Notes: a model not told the origin generated them from the letters alone. Counted from the stretch's first letter, positions 15,965-26,084 are shown. The stretch: 64,000 bases of DNA from Photobacterium toruni (GCF_024529955.1 NZ_AP024854.1:1054001-1118000), one strand, 5' to 3'. Translations and numbers: made by a program.

Positions 15965-16307
15965 GAATAACGGTGTTAATTATAGCCTTTTAATAGTCTA
16001 ACAGATGTGTCATAAAATTAACGCTGCTAATTATGCTGTAATATTGAGATTCTGTATTCTTAATTAAGAATGAGATAAATAAATTTTTTTTTAAAAGTTT
16101 ATTATAATCAGTTGGTTAAGAATGAAATAATAAAAAGATATTTAATGGTTATATATTTGTTTATTTAACATGTTGTTTTATAAGTGAAAAATTTAATAGT
16201 TCAAGATGAATATATAATGATTTAATGTCGGTTATTTGACGTAATCCATAGTGAAGCCTATTTTTATCTGGTTGTTATTATATGTATATTACTTAGAGGA
16301 GTTAGCG
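15965..16307. other. AT-rich intergenic region with a 16-bp palindrome
   Basis: About 340 bp between divergent genes. A perfect palindrome ATTCTTAATTAAGAAT lies at 16056-16071 and could be an operator. No other gene or RNA is seen; the stretch 16080-16230 is extremely A/T-rich. Confidence 0.45.
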
Positions 16308-16526
16308 ATGAAAAAAATGAGCTCGTCATATCGATTACAGATTATTAAGGAAGTAGCCCAAAAACGACAAATGCGGTCCATCGAAGATCCGATGGCGAGG
16401 CATATATCTGAACTTCTTGAATGTCATCATAATGAACCGATAAAAACATCACCTACTTTTTCAGATAACCATTACGATGACCATATCGGTGGTTGGATCA
16501 GTGATTTGTGGGATCAAAATAAGTAA
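16308..16526 (+). CDS. Hypothetical 72-residue protein
   Basis: The start at the ATG at 16308 follows the strong RBS AGAGGAG 7 bp upstream. The in-frame upstream GTG at 16251 has none. The product (MKKMSSSYRLQIIKEVAQ at the N-terminus) begins basic and helical and ends acidic and Trp-containing (GGWISDLWDQ). It contains a His/Asp-rich patch (DNHYDDHIGG). No family is recognised. A terminator follows 24 bp after the stop codon, consistent with a single-gene transcript. Confidence 0.6.
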   Translation: MKKMSSSYRLQIIKEVAQKRQMRSIEDPMARHISELLECHHNEPIKTSPTFSDNHYDDHIGGWISDLWDQNK

Positions 16527-16550
16527 TAAAGTGCAAAATAGAGTGTGAAT

Positions 16551-16577
16551 AGGTACAAGTATTTTTGTGCCTTTTTA
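16551..16577 (+). terminator. Rho-independent terminator
   Basis: AGGTACAA pairs with TTGTGCCT (one G-T wobble) across a GTATTT-like loop and is followed by TTTTTA. It lies just after the 72-residue gene. Confidence 0.7.
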
Positions 16578-16676
16578 TACCAATAAGTCATGATATATAA
16601 AAATTATGGGTGAGATACTGGAACAAATATCAACACTGATGTACATTGCGTCGTCTTTATCTTTTTAGGCTAAAAA

Positions 16677-17150
16677 ATGAATTATACCGAATTTGATAGT
16701 TACGTACGTAAATGGATTTTTACCCATGCTTCAATGCCAGTTTCCGAAGCGGATCTAGTGCAAATAAAACCATTTACTCAAGCTCGTTCGGCACAATTGT
16801 GGTGTGAACATGTGAGTAACCAAAGTTCTGATGCTGATCACTTTGAGAAAGGCGACTGGGCTTTTGATAAAAAAATTTGGTCAGACGCAATAGATTGGCA
16901 GCAAGCTTGGGACAGCGATGAGCCTGAGTTACCAGCAGAACTATTGGCTGATATTAAATGGGAAGATAATACGACCATTTTTTTCTGCTATGAAAAATAC
17001 AATATTATTGAAACTAAATGGGGTGTATTTAAACGTAATTGGAAGAATTTCTTGTTTTTTGATGATGGTCCATTATTACTTGGACGTAAGCAAAAGCAAG
17101 CCGTTTGGTTTCAATCAAATGGTACATTCCAAATAGCAACTCGTCCATAA
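16677..17150 (+). CDS. DUF2947-like conserved protein
   Basis: A 157-residue soluble protein rich in Trp (nine or so) and acidic residues. The opening MNYTEFDSYVRKWIFTHASM, the segment MPVSEADLVQIKPFTQARSAQ, and the C-terminal FFDDGPLLLGRKQKQAVWF match my memory of the DUF2947 family found in Vibrio and relatives. No signal peptide or membrane segment is present. The function is unknown. A clear RBS is not evident before the ATG (TTTTTAGGCTAAAAA gives AGG only). It is convergent with the pirin gene across a terminator. Confidence 0.6.
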   Translation: MNYTEFDSYVRKWIFTHASMPVSEADLVQIKPFTQARSAQLWCEHVSNQSSDADHFEKGDWAFDKKIWSDAIDWQQAWDSDEPELPAELLADIKWEDNTTIFFCYEKYNIIETKWGVFKRNWKNFLFFDDGPLLLGRKQKQAVWFQSNGTFQIATRP

Positions 17151-17165
17151 ATTTCAATTAATTCT

Positions 17166-17196
17166 AAATGTCGTATATATCTGTATATGACATTTT
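17166..17196. terminator. Terminator between the DUF2947-like and pirin genes
   Basis: AAATGTCGTATA pairs with TATATGACATTT (one mismatch) around a TATCTG loop, followed by TTTATT on the plus strand. Confidence 0.7.
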
Positions 17197-17217
17197 TATT
17201 CGGTCAAAAATAACCTC

Positions 17218-18057
17218 CTAATAATTTAAGTTATGACTATTTAGTAGTAATTCATTTATTGTAGTTTGGCTTTTATTAATATTGTTTTCACAAGAATGAA
17301 CAGAATCTTTATTCGTTATTAATGGTTGTTTTAATGGTACTGCACAAGCAACAATAAAACGTGAGCTTTGATTGGTTGTTGTGATTGTTATGGGTGATGA
17401 AGATGATTTGAAAAATCCCATTTGAGATGGTGTTAATTTATTATTAGCACTATAAACTACTCCTGATTTTAAATAAATAAAACACGAAAGGTGTTGTTTG
17501 GGCGGTGTAAAATACCATGTACTATAAGACGTCATTATAATATCAAGTAAAATTAACTCACAATGACTTTTTATTGGACTATCATATTGATGGTAACGAC
17601 CAATCAATATTTTTGTTGTTGAATTATTATTTTCAATGAGTGGAAAGTTATTTTTATTAAAAAGTTGACTCTTTGGCTTACACATTTCATCTTTATTAGA
17701 AGCTGGTAGGGCTACCCATAATTGAAATGATTCACTCACTGATTGGCGTGGTAATGTCGTTGATTTATGGATAATGCCTTGCCCACTTGTCATTATATGA
17801 ACATCACCACTGTTAATTATATGATGTTGCGGTGTTGAGTCATAGTGTGAGATCGTTCCTTTAAGTGGGTAGCTAATGGCTTCTACGCCTGAATGGCCAT
17901 GAAAATCAAGGCTACGATTAGTACTTTTTTTAGATGTGAAGTGTTCCCATAAGACGAATGGATTTGTGATGGAAAAATATTGCTCAGGAATAAAAGAAGT
18001 AGTGGCACCTTGTTTAATACCATGACGGATATGAATAAGCGGTCTACTTTTTTGCAT
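17218..18057 (-). CDS. Pirin-family protein
   Basis: A 279-residue cupin-fold protein. The N-terminal cupin carries the pirin metal-site motif DFHGHSGVEAISYPLKG (His-x-His near residues 53-55) and GDVHIMTSGQGIIHKS, which supplies a further His and the neighbouring His. Canonical pirins have P-H-P-H-R-G-F-E here, so this copy (H-G-H-S-G-V-E) is somewhat divergent. The C-terminal cupin (YLKSGVVYSANNK) is less conserved, as usual. Bacterial pirins include quercetin dioxygenases and regulators of metabolic enzymes; the role here cannot be told. It is transcribed divergently from gabD. Confidence 0.75.
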   Translation of the reverse strand: MQKSRPLIHIRHGIKQGATTSFIPEQYFSITNPFVLWEHFTSKKSTNRSLDFHGHSGVEAISYPLKGTISHYDSTPQHHIINSGDVHIMTSGQGIIHKSTTLPRQSVSESFQLWVALPASNKDEMCKPKSQLFNKNNFPLIENNNSTTKILIGRYHQYDSPIKSHCELILLDIIMTSYSTWYFTPPKQHLSCFIYLKSGVVYSANNKLTPSQMGFFKSSSSPITITTTNQSSRFIVACAVPLKQPLITNKDSVHSCENNINKSQTTINELLLNSHNLNY

Positions 18058-18324
18058 AAGCTATTTATTTCCACTCTAAAATAAAAGTAAAGCTGTGGTT
18101 CATATTTATACTATTTAAAGCGTAGTATTAATCGTCATTATTTGCTGATAAAAAGGCTAATTTTTGTGGTTTAGTTATAAGCATCGTGCATTGACCTTCG
18201 CGGTGATATGGCTAAGGTAGCAATATAATAAGTTAATTAATGCGTTCGTTATTTTTTTAAATAAATATTCTTTATACTAATCGTTTTTATCTCACTCATT
18301 GAAAAAATAAAGCAAGGTATCACA

Positions 18325-19773
18325 ATGACATTATCTCTAGGTGGTTTATTTAAGCAGCAAGCGTTTATTAATGGTGAATGGGTAAATGCCTATTCAGGAA
18401 AACAGACTGTTGTTACTAATCCAGCGACAGCTGAAGTTATTGGCAATGTTCCTTTGATGGGGGTTGAAGAAACGCGCGTAGCTATCGACGGTGCTGATAA
18501 AGCATATCGGCAATGGGCAAAAACAACAGCAAAATATAAAGCAACGGTATTACGTCAATGGTATGAACTTATTATTGATAATACTACTGAGTTAGCCACT
18601 ATTTTGACGTTAGAACAAGGTAAGCCACTTAATGAAGCTAAAGGTGAAATTGCGTATGCTGCAAGCTTTATTGAGTGGTATGCCGAAGAAGCAAAGCGTA
18701 TGAATGGTGAAATAATTCCAAGTCATAAAGCGGATGCGCGTATTTTAGTTTCACGTCAACCTATTGGTGTTGTTGCCGCTATTACGCCTTGGAATTTTCC
18801 TGCAGCAATGATCACGCGTAAATGTGGACCTGCATTTGCAGCAGGTTGTGCCGTAGTATTGAAACCTGCGCCTGATACCCCTTTTACGGCATTAGCATTT
18901 GCAGCACTAGCACAAGAAGCGGGTATTCCTGATGGTTTATTCAGTGTTGTAACGGGTGATGCGGTTAAAATTGGTGCTGAATTAACCGGTAATAAAAAAG
19001 TTAAAAAGATCTCTTTCACCGGTTCTACGGCGATTGGTAAGTTGTTGATGGCACAAGCTGCTGCGAGTGTTAAAAAAGTATCATTAGAATTAGGCGGCAA
19101 TGCACCATTTATTATATTCGATGATGCTGATATTGATCGTGCGATTGATGGTGTAATGATCGCTAAATTTCGTAATGCAGGTCAAACTTGCGTCTGTGCT
19201 AACCGTATTTATGTCCATAATAGTATTTATGACCAATTTATTGATAAATTGCGTCAGCAGGTTGCGTTATTGAAAGTTGGCAATGGTATTGATGATGGAG
19301 TCACTATGGGTCCATTAATTAATCGTGCGGCAGTTGAAAAAGTAGAACGTCATATACATGATGCAATGCTAAAAGGAGCTCGCTTAGTTTTAGGCAGTCA
19401 ACAAATATCAAATAATTGTTTTATTATGCCGACAATTATTCGAGATGTTCACGATGACATGCTGGTTGCAACGGAAGAAACGTTTGGTCCATTGGCGGCT
19501 ATTTTCAGCTTTAGTGATGATCAAGAGGTTATTGAACGCGCTAATAATACAGATTCAGGATTAGCTGCCTATATCTATACACAATCGCTAGCACGTGCAT
19601 TTAATGTTAGTGAAGCATTGGAGTATGGAATGGTGGGTGTCAATGAAGGTCTTATTTCTACTGAACTTGCTCCTTTTGGTGGTGTTAAAGAATCGGGATT
19701 AGGTCGCGAAGGGGCACATCAAGGGTTAGAAGAATATACTGAAATGAAATATACCCTAATGGGGGGGATTTAA
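18325..19773 (+). CDS. gabD: Succinate-semialdehyde dehydrogenase GabD
   Basis: A 482-residue aldehyde dehydrogenase oxidising succinate semialdehyde to succinate with NAD(P)+ in the GABA pathway. Catalytic Glu255 lies in SLELGGNAPF and nucleophile Cys289 in GQTCVCANR, both in the form seen in E. coli GabD. Cofactor-loop TPWNFPAAMITRK and the C-terminal EYGMVGVNEGLISTELAPFG also match. Length equals E. coli GabD (482). AGCAAGG lies about 8 bp before the ATG. No GabT or GabP is adjacent, so it may serve other semialdehyde sources. An intrinsic terminator follows. Confidence 0.93.
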   Translation: MTLSLGGLFKQQAFINGEWVNAYSGKQTVVTNPATAEVIGNVPLMGVEETRVAIDGADKAYRQWAKTTAKYKATVLRQWYELIIDNTTELATILTLEQGKPLNEAKGEIAYAASFIEWYAEEAKRMNGEIIPSHKADARILVSRQPIGVVAAITPWNFPAAMITRKCGPAFAAGCAVVLKPAPDTPFTALAFAALAQEAGIPDGLFSVVTGDAVKIGAELTGNKKVKKISFTGSTAIGKLLMAQAAASVKKVSLELGGNAPFIIFDDADIDRAIDGVMIAKFRNAGQTCVCANRIYVHNSIYDQFIDKLRQQVALLKVGNGIDDGVTMGPLINRAAVEKVERHIHDAMLKGARLVLGSQQISNNCFIMPTIIRDVHDDMLVATEETFGPLAAIFSFSDDQEVIERANNTDSGLAAYIYTQSLARAFNVSEALEYGMVGVNEGLISTELAPFGGVKESGLGREGAHQGLEEYTEMKYTLMGGI

Positions 19774-20083
19774 TCTTATTATTGTTTTAGCTATATTCTT
19801 TTAAAAATAAAGCCCTTTTTAAGGGCTTTATTTTATTTCACGGAATGGTTGGTAAAATAAGAACGATAAGTTTATGGGATAACTTATCTAATTTTATGGG
19901 TTAATTGCTTTACGATATAGAATATAGACTTATAAGTTGTTTAGTTTAGTTTCTAGGTAGAGTAAAGTGAAATTATAAAATTTTGACATTTTGTTAAAAT
20001 AATTAATGATGAATAGTGAATCCAGTGCTATTGGAAATAGCAGCGTATAAATACGTAATTACTGGAAAAGGGAGAGTGAAAAT
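19774..20083. other. Intergenic region between gabD and ydiJ
   Basis: About 310 bp. Apart from the gabD terminator at 19805-19835, I see only AT-rich sequence that must contain the ydiJ promoter. GGAAAAGGGAGAG just before the ydiJ start is its RBS region. Confidence 0.5.
19805..19835 (+). terminator. Terminator of gabD
   Basis: AATAAAGCCCTT pairs with AAGGGCTTTATT around a TTT loop, followed by T-rich sequence. Confidence 0.85.
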
Positions 20084-23000
20084 ATGTTACCTGCATTAAC
20101 CTATCAAAGTAGTATTGATAATGTTGTACTATCATATTTAACCGCATTATCTGATGCTGGATTTCAAGGCGATATTGAACAAAGCTATGCCAGTCGATTA
20201 GCGGTTGCAACTGATAATAGTATCTACCAACAGTTACCTCAAGCAGTTGTATTACCTCGTAATATTGATGATCTTATTCTTATTGGTAAAATAGGTTGTC
20301 ATGATGATTATCAAGGCGTTACATTTTCTCCTCGCGGCGGCGGCACAGGTACAAATGGTCAATCACTAACATCAGGAATTGTGGTTGATCTTTCCCGTTA
20401 TTTAAATCAAATAGTAGACATTAATATAGCTGAAGGTTGGGTACGCGTTCAAAGCGGCGTGATTAAAGATCAGCTTAATGATGCCCTGCGTCCGTATGGT
20501 TATTTTTTCTCCCCTGATCTTTCAACCAGTAATCGCGCTACGATAGGTGGAATGATTAATACTGATGCTTCTGGACAAGGCTCACTGAAATACGGCAAAA
20601 CTTCAGATCATGTTTTATTATTGACTGCGGTATTAGTTGATGGCTCGGTACTTAATACTGAGCCATTGAGTTCGGTACAATTAGAGGAGTTAGATCAGGG
20701 CGTATTTATTAATAATGCCTTGCAAACAACCGCTCAAGTTTGTCGGAATAAACGGCAACAAATAGTCGATAAATTTCCAAAACTGAATCGATTTCTTACC
20801 GGTTATGATTTAAAAAATGTCTATGATAAACAACTTCAACAATTTGATCTTGCGCGCTTATTATGTGGATCAGAGGGATCTTTAGCTTTTATCGTAGAGG
20901 CTAAATTAAATATTACACCGATTCCAAAGTCTCGTACTTTAGTGAATATCAAATATGATAGTTTTGATTCGGCATTACGTAATGCGCCTATGATGGTTGA
21001 TGCACTTGCATTGTCAGTTGAAACCATCGACTCCAAAGTTTTGAATTTAGCAAAACAAGATATTGTTTGGAATACGGTTGAACGTTTATTGGCTGATATA
21101 CCAGGGAAAACCATGCTAGGTATTAACATGGTGGAGTATGCCAGTAATGATATTACAGAGAATCAACAACATGTTACGGCATTATGCCAACAACTTGATC
21201 AATTAATTGCCAAGCAACAAGCCGGTATTATCGGTTATCAAGTGTGTGATGATTTAGCCAGTATTCAAAAAATGTATACTATGCGAAAAAAAGCCGTGGG
21301 GTTATTAGGTGCAGCAAAAGGCACTAAAAAGCCGCTCGCATTTGCTGAAGATACTTGTGTACCTCCTGAAAATTTGGCTGACTTTATTGCTGAGTTTAGA
21401 CAGTTATTGGATGATAAAGCGCTTAATTACGGCATGTTTGGTCATGTTGATGCAGGTGTTTTACATGTTCGTCCGGCATTAGATATGTGTGATCCTCAAC
21501 AAGAATTGTTAATGAAAGAAATTTCAGATCAGGTAGTTACATTAGTTGCTAAATACGGTGGTCTAATGTGGGGTGAACACGGCAAAGGATTCCGCTCTGA
21601 ATATGGTCCTGCTTTTTTTGGTGAGGAATTATTCACAGAGTTACGCCGTATTAAAGCTGCGTTTGATCCACATAACCGAATGAACCCAGGTAAAATTTGT
21701 ACTCCACTGGGTAATGACAGTGAATTAGTAAAAGTCGATAGTGTGAAACGGGGTTTCTATGATCGTCAAATAGCCGTTACTACGCGTGATAGCTTTAAAC
21801 AAGCCATGGAATGTAACGGAAATGGGTTGTGTTTTAATTATGACACCAGCTCGCCAATGTGTCCCTCAATGAAGATCTCTGCTGATCGTCGTCATTCACC
21901 TAAAGGCCGTGCAGGGTTAGTACGTGAATGGTTAAGACAACTTGCTGAGCAAGGGATCAATGCTGATGAGTTAGAGCAGCAGTTATTGATGACATCTCCA
22001 ACAATCAAACAGATTATTGAACGCTTAAAAAACACCTATGGTTCCGCTCGTCATCAGTATGATTTTTCACATGAGGTTATGGAAGCAATGAATGGTTGTT
22101 TAGCATGTAAAGCGTGTGCTAGTCAGTGTCCGATTAAGGTCGATGTACCTAGCTTTCGTTCTCGATTTATGAATATTTATTACAGTCGCTATCAGCGACC
22201 GGCAAAAGATTATTTAGTCGCATATGTTGAAAATGTTTTACCATTAATGGCTAAAGCGCCAGTGATCGTTAATAGTCTTATTCGTCCACAATGGTCGAAA
22301 AAGCTGACGGTAAACGCCATTGGTTATGTTGATATGCCATTATTATCAGTACCAACGTTAATCGAAAGCCTTGATGGCCATCATGCGCTATGTTTTGACA
22401 TGCAATGGCTACAAGCACTATCAGATCACGAACGTCAAAATTATGTATTAATCGTTCAAGATCCATTTACCAGCTTTTATGATGCACAGGTTATACGTGA
22501 CTTTATTCATTTAATTGAAAAGTTAGGTAAAAAGCCAATTTTGTTGCCATTTAAACCAAATGGTAAAGCACAACATGTTAAAGGTTTTCTAAAGGCCTTT
22601 GCAAAAACGGCAACGTCAACAGCTGATTTTTTAAATCAATTAGCGGTGCTTGATATTCCGATGGTTGGTGTTGATCCTGCACTGGTACTGTGTTATCGCG
22701 ATGAATATGCTGAGGTGTTGCAGCAACGTAGAGGAAAATTTACGGTGCTAACCGCACATGAATGGCTTTTATCATTATTACAACAAGTGCCTCAAAGACC
22801 AGTATTAAATGCTAAACCATGGTATTTGTTTGCCCACTGTACTGAAAAAACCAAACTCCCTAATGCAGAAAAGCAGTGGGGAGCTATTTTTACGCACTTT
22901 GGCGGTATTATGAAATCGGTGCCTGTGGGATGTTGTGGAATGGCAGGTACATTTGGTCATGAAAGCGATAAATTAGAATCGTCAAAGAGCGTATTTAATT

Positions 23001-23143
23001 TAAGTTGGAAAGAGAACATTGATCAGTATGATACCACTCGCTGTATGGCAACAGGTTATTCATGTCGAAGTCAAGTGAAGCGACTGGAACATATTCAATT
23101 TAAACATCCGGTGCAGGTGTTGTTGCAGTTAGTCGATATCTAA
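20084..23143 (+). CDS. ydiJ: FAD/4Fe-4S D-2-hydroxyglutarate dehydrogenase YdiJ
   Basis: A 1,019-residue flavoprotein fusion matching E. coli YdiJ (1,018) along its length. The N-terminal FAD domain has PRGGGTGTNGQSL (about residues 84-96) and NRATIGGMINTDASGQGS. The FAD oxidase C-terminal part has AEDTCVPPENLADF and GMFGHVDAGVLHVRP. Next comes an iron-sulfur segment: CNGNGLCFNYDTSSPMCPSM near residue 577 and GCLACKACASQCPIKVD near 672. The C-terminal CCG-type region has HCTE and GCCGMAGTFGHES. In E. coli the enzyme oxidises D-2-hydroxyglutarate, a side product of serine biosynthesis, to 2-oxoglutarate. AAAGGGAGAG precedes the ATG. It is monocistronic, convergent with aqpZ. Confidence 0.95.
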   Translation: MLPALTYQSSIDNVVLSYLTALSDAGFQGDIEQSYASRLAVATDNSIYQQLPQAVVLPRNIDDLILIGKIGCHDDYQGVTFSPRGGGTGTNGQSLTSGIVVDLSRYLNQIVDINIAEGWVRVQSGVIKDQLNDALRPYGYFFSPDLSTSNRATIGGMINTDASGQGSLKYGKTSDHVLLLTAVLVDGSVLNTEPLSSVQLEELDQGVFINNALQTTAQVCRNKRQQIVDKFPKLNRFLTGYDLKNVYDKQLQQFDLARLLCGSEGSLAFIVEAKLNITPIPKSRTLVNIKYDSFDSALRNAPMMVDALALSVETIDSKVLNLAKQDIVWNTVERLLADIPGKTMLGINMVEYASNDITENQQHVTALCQQLDQLIAKQQAGIIGYQVCDDLASIQKMYTMRKKAVGLLGAAKGTKKPLAFAEDTCVPPENLADFIAEFRQLLDDKALNYGMFGHVDAGVLHVRPALDMCDPQQELLMKEISDQVVTLVAKYGGLMWGEHGKGFRSEYGPAFFGEELFTELRRIKAAFDPHNRMNPGKICTPLGNDSELVKVDSVKRGFYDRQIAVTTRDSFKQAMECNGNGLCFNYDTSSPMCPSMKISADRRHSPKGRAGLVREWLRQLAEQGINADELEQQLLMTSPTIKQIIERLKNTYGSARHQYDFSHEVMEAMNGCLACKACASQCPIKVDVPSFRSRFMNIYYSRYQRPAKDYLVAYVENVLPLMAKAPVIVNSLIRPQWSKKLTVNAIGYVDMPLLSVPTLIESLDGHHALCFDMQWLQALSDHERQNYVLIVQDPFTSFYDAQVIRDFIHLIEKLGKKPILLPFKPNGKAQHVKGFLKAFAKTATSTADFLNQLAVLDIPMVGVDPALVLCYRDEYAEVLQQRRGKFTVLTAHEWLLSLLQQVPQRPVLNAKPWYLFAHCTEKTKLPNAEKQWGAIFTHFGGIMKSVPVGCCGMAGTFGHESDKLESSKSVFNLSWKENIDQYDTTRCMATGYSCRSQVKRLEHIQFKHPVQVLLQLVDI

Positions 23144-23181
23144 ATTTGGTATGCATAAATATTTTTAAATTATGAGCAACA

Positions 23182-23214
23182 CAAAGGCGAGCTTAATGAT
23201 TAAGCTCGCCTTTT
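23182..23214. terminator. Bidirectional terminator between ydiJ and aqpZ
   Basis: AAAGGCGAGCTTAAT pairs with ATTAAGCTCGCCTTT in a nearly perfect 14-bp stem, with T and A runs on both sides. Confidence 0.9.
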
Positions 23215-23237
23215 ATATTCAATATGCGTTTAAAAAC

Positions 23238-23945
23238 TTAACTAACAGAGCGGTATTCATTATCAGGGCATAACCAGCGATATACAACACCCGCAATTAC
23301 GGCGCCAATAAGTGGTGCTACCCAGAACATCCATAGTTGTGATGTTGCCCAGTCACCAACAAATAATGCTGGGCCTGTACTACGGGCAGGGTTAACTGAT
23401 GTATTTGTGACGGGAATGCTAATTAAGTGAATTAGTGTTAATGCAAGACCGATAGCAAGACCTGCCATTTGTGGTGAGGCTAGCTTATGTGTTGCGCCTA
23501 AAATTACGAATAAGAACATGAATGTCATTACAACTTCAGTAACAAATGCTGATAATAAAGAGTAATGACCAGGAGAGTGGGCACCGTAACCGTTAGAAGC
23601 AAAGCCATTTGCAAGGTCAAAACCAGCTTGACCACTTGCAATAATATAAAGCACACCAGCACCAGCAATACCGCCTAATACTTGTGACGCAATGTAAGGA
23701 ATAACATCACTTGTAGGGAAGCGACCGCCAGCCCATAAACCAACAGTAACTGCAGGGTTTAAATGACAACCTGAGATATGACCAATTGCGTATGCCATTG
23801 TTACAACCGTTAGACCAAATGCCAGTGCAACACCTAAAAAGCCAATACCTAAATCAGGATATGCTGCCGCTAATACTGCGCTACCACAACCACCCAATAC
23901 TAACCAACCGGTACCGATAAATTCGGCAACTAATTTTCTCATCAT
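23238..23945 (-). CDS. aqpZ: Aquaporin Z water channel
   Basis: A 235-residue inner-membrane protein with six hydrophobic helices and both half-helix NPA motifs: HLNPAVTVG (Asn63) and SVNPARSTG (Asn185). The aromatic/arginine filter reads Phe43, His173, Thr182 and Arg188, the water-selective set of E. coli AqpZ rather than the wider glycerol-facilitator set. Length matches AqpZ (231). It gives rapid water movement during osmotic change. The start is the first ATG of two at the N-terminus; AAGGAATAAGC lies upstream. It is transcribed alone. Confidence 0.94.
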   Translation of the reverse strand: MMRKLVAEFIGTGWLVLGGCGSAVLAAAYPDLGIGFLGVALAFGLTVVTMAYAIGHISGCHLNPAVTVGLWAGGRFPTSDVIPYIASQVLGGIAGAGVLYIIASGQAGFDLANGFASNGYGAHSPGHYSLLSAFVTEVVMTFMFLFVILGATHKLASPQMAGLAIGLALTLIHLISIPVTNTSVNPARSTGPALFVGDWATSQLWMFWVAPLIGAVIAGVVYRWLCPDNEYRSVS

Positions 23946-24340
23946 AAAGCTTATTCCTTTTAAATTACGATTTCAGAGTACGTTATTACATATTATATTA
24001 GGTCGTTTTCGTAATAGCGGTATGTACCATTATTGAAGCTAGTATGAGACGAACTTAATTTAAGGCGCACATAGTGAATTAAAAACGCTGTACAAACTAG
24101 CGGGCAATTGAAAATTTAATTATAAATTATGTTATTAAATAATAATTTATTCTCATCGATATTGAGTGCTAGTGGAATATTTACTTATAGATGTGAATAA
24201 TTCTAGTAATAGATAGCTTTTTCTTGAGTCTATTTATCAGGATTTTAGATATTACTCTTTAAATGCAATTATTTTATAAACTCATGTCGATGCTCTATTT
24301 ATATGGAGACGAATGATGTCGTGAATGTGAATATTGAGAA
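23946..24340. other. Intergenic region upstream of aqpZ
   Basis: About 395 bp between aqpZ and the lysR-type gene on the same strand. It holds no ORF or RNA that I can recognise. It is AT-rich from 24100 onward. Confidence 0.45.
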
Positions 24341-25225
24341 TTAATCACTTTCATCGAATAAATACGTTTCTAATTGTTGTGATAACCATTTTACAACAGT
24401 GCCGCGTCGAGCCTCATTTTCAACAACTTCACCATATGATTGCCAATTCATTGCTCGATTATATTTAATTACTTTAAGGGTTCCTTCTCGTAAATGTTGC
24501 TTAATCAAAATGGCGGGTAATGATGACCAACCTGTTTGATCAAGTACGGCATCACGTAAATGTTCATAAAAAGATAAAGCAATATATTTACCTGCTTTAG
24601 GGGTTACGATCCGTAAGCTTTCTTCATCAAAATACGCGACCGCAATTTCAGTATAACGTTCGAGATCGGCATCATTTACTTTTCGAAGTTGACTTAAAGG
24701 GTGGTCTTTATGAGCAACAGACATCATTCGTATTTGACCCAGATCTGTTTGTTGTAATCGTGAAAAAATATGTGTATTAGGTAATAAACCATAAGCAACA
24801 TCAACAAGATTTTGTGCCACCATTTCTTCTAATTCTTGGGTTGGGGCACTGTAAATAGAAACACTTGTCTGAGGAAATTGAATACGTATTTGACGTAATA
24901 ACTGTCGCCATAATGATTCTGGTAATGAATCATCACGAGCAATACGAATGCTAGCTTCTACACCAATATTATATTGTTCACAGCGAGTGTGAATATCTCT
25001 GGCAATAAGAATTATACGCTCAAAGTCATTAACCGTTGCTTCTCCGATAACTGTTGGTGTGATGCGATTACCGCTACGGTTTAAAAGTTCAACACCTAAG
25101 GTATCTTCTAATGCACTTAATGATGCACTAACAGTGGTGCGACTTTTTCCATGACGGCGAGCAGCTTCGGCAATTGAGCCTGTTTTTATAGTTGATAGAA
25201 ACATTTCAATTTGAGCTATTTTCAT
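24341..25225 (-). CDS. LysR-family transcriptional regulator
   Basis: A 294-residue regulator. The N-terminal winged helix-turn-helix spans residues 1-60 (FLSTIKTGSIAEAARRHGKS then TVSASLSALEDTLGVELLNR). The effector domain covers about residues 90-290 (ESLWRQLLRQIRIQFPQTSV, EEMVAQNLVDVAYGLLPN). The HTH is slightly unusual: GKSRTTVSASLSALE replaces the usual N-x-S-Q-P-A-V-S-x-Q-I. It is divergent from the CDF-like transporter gene, with about 170 bp between the starts. LysR proteins often control a divergent neighbour, so the transporter is the best candidate target (inference). Effector unknown. Confidence 0.88.
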   Translation of the reverse strand: MKIAQIEMFLSTIKTGSIAEAARRHGKSRTTVSASLSALEDTLGVELLNRSGNRITPTVIGEATVNDFERIILIARDIHTRCEQYNIGVEASIRIARDDSLPESLWRQLLRQIRIQFPQTSVSIYSAPTQELEEMVAQNLVDVAYGLLPNTHIFSRLQQTDLGQIRMMSVAHKDHPLSQLRKVNDADLERYTEIAVAYFDEESLRIVTPKAGKYIALSFYEHLRDAVLDQTGWSSLPAILIKQHLREGTLKVIKYNRAMNWQSYGEVVENEARRGTVVKWLSQQLETYLFDESD

Positions 25226-25395
25226 TGATGGTACCGATAGATTAAAAAGAGTGGTCTAAGAATAGGTAATTGCATTTTTTAGCGACGATAAAGTTGGCGC
25301 TCAGTGATTATAGTATTAATAGAAGTGATTGTATCATCTCATTAGTTTCATAATTTAATAAAAAAACGACGAAAAATTTGTCGATTGAGGCCTAT

Positions 25396-26082
25396 ATGTC
25401 TAGTTCAATGCAACAAGAGCGCGGTTTACTCCTGTTGTCTACCGTGTCATCGTTTACTTTTGCTATTTTAGGGATTGTACTTGGATCGCTAGTTGGTTCG
25501 TTAGTGATCATTTTTGATGGAGCATATTCTTTAGTAAGTTTGGCGTTAACCATGCTGTCTTTGGGGGCTGCGCATTATCTTCATAAACCTGAAATAAATA
25601 AAGATAGTTCGCAAGTCGCAATGATAGCGCCGGCTGTTATTACGATTAAAGGGTCAGTGATTGCTTTAATGTGTATGTGGTCTTTTTATTCGGCTGTTGA
25701 AGCGGTTTTAGCTGGTGGTCGTGATATTAATGCAGGTGTGGCTTTAGCTTTTGGTATGATCAGTGTCGTGGGGTGTTATGGCACATATCGTTATATCAAA
25801 ATCAAAAGTCAAAATATCTCATCAGTATTAGCAGATGCTGAAGCCAAACAGTGGGTTATGGATACAGTGATCAGTGCTGCTGTATTAATGGGTTTCGTTG
25901 TCGCAAAAGTATTGATGATGACACAATATGCGCATTTGGCGGTTTATGCAGATCCTACAATGGTAATTCTAGCATCTATTTATTTTATTATCGTTCCTGT
26001 CAAAATGGTACGTCAAGCCGTAGGTGAACTTATAGACATTTATAACCATTCAAATCTTGTTCATGCTCAGCATATAAAATAA
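25396..26082 (+). CDS. Cation diffusion facilitator (CDF)-like transporter
   Basis: A 228-residue membrane protein with six hydrophobic segments. TM2 has IIFDGAYSLVSLALTMLSL and TM5 has LADAEAKQWVMDTVISAAVL. These place Asp residues where CDF proteins bind divalent metals, although the second segment lacks the usual His of H-x3-D. The cytoplasmic C-terminal domain is missing or very short, since the protein ends soon after TM6 (VRQAVGELIDIYNHS). Start: the ATG at 25396 has GAGG 7 bp upstream; the in-frame TTG at 25378 has no RBS. An IS element has inserted at its stop codon, but the reading frame is intact. It is divergent from the LysR gene. Confidence 0.7.
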   Translation: MSSSMQQERGLLLLSTVSSFTFAILGIVLGSLVGSLVIIFDGAYSLVSLALTMLSLGAAHYLHKPEINKDSSQVAMIAPAVITIKGSVIALMCMWSFYSAVEAVLAGGRDINAGVALAFGMISVVGCYGTYRYIKIKSQNISSVLADAEAKQWVMDTVISAAVLMGFVVAKVLMMTQYAHLAVYADPTMVILASIYFIIVPVKMVRQAVGELIDIYNHSNLVHAQHIK

Positions 26083-26084
26083 AT

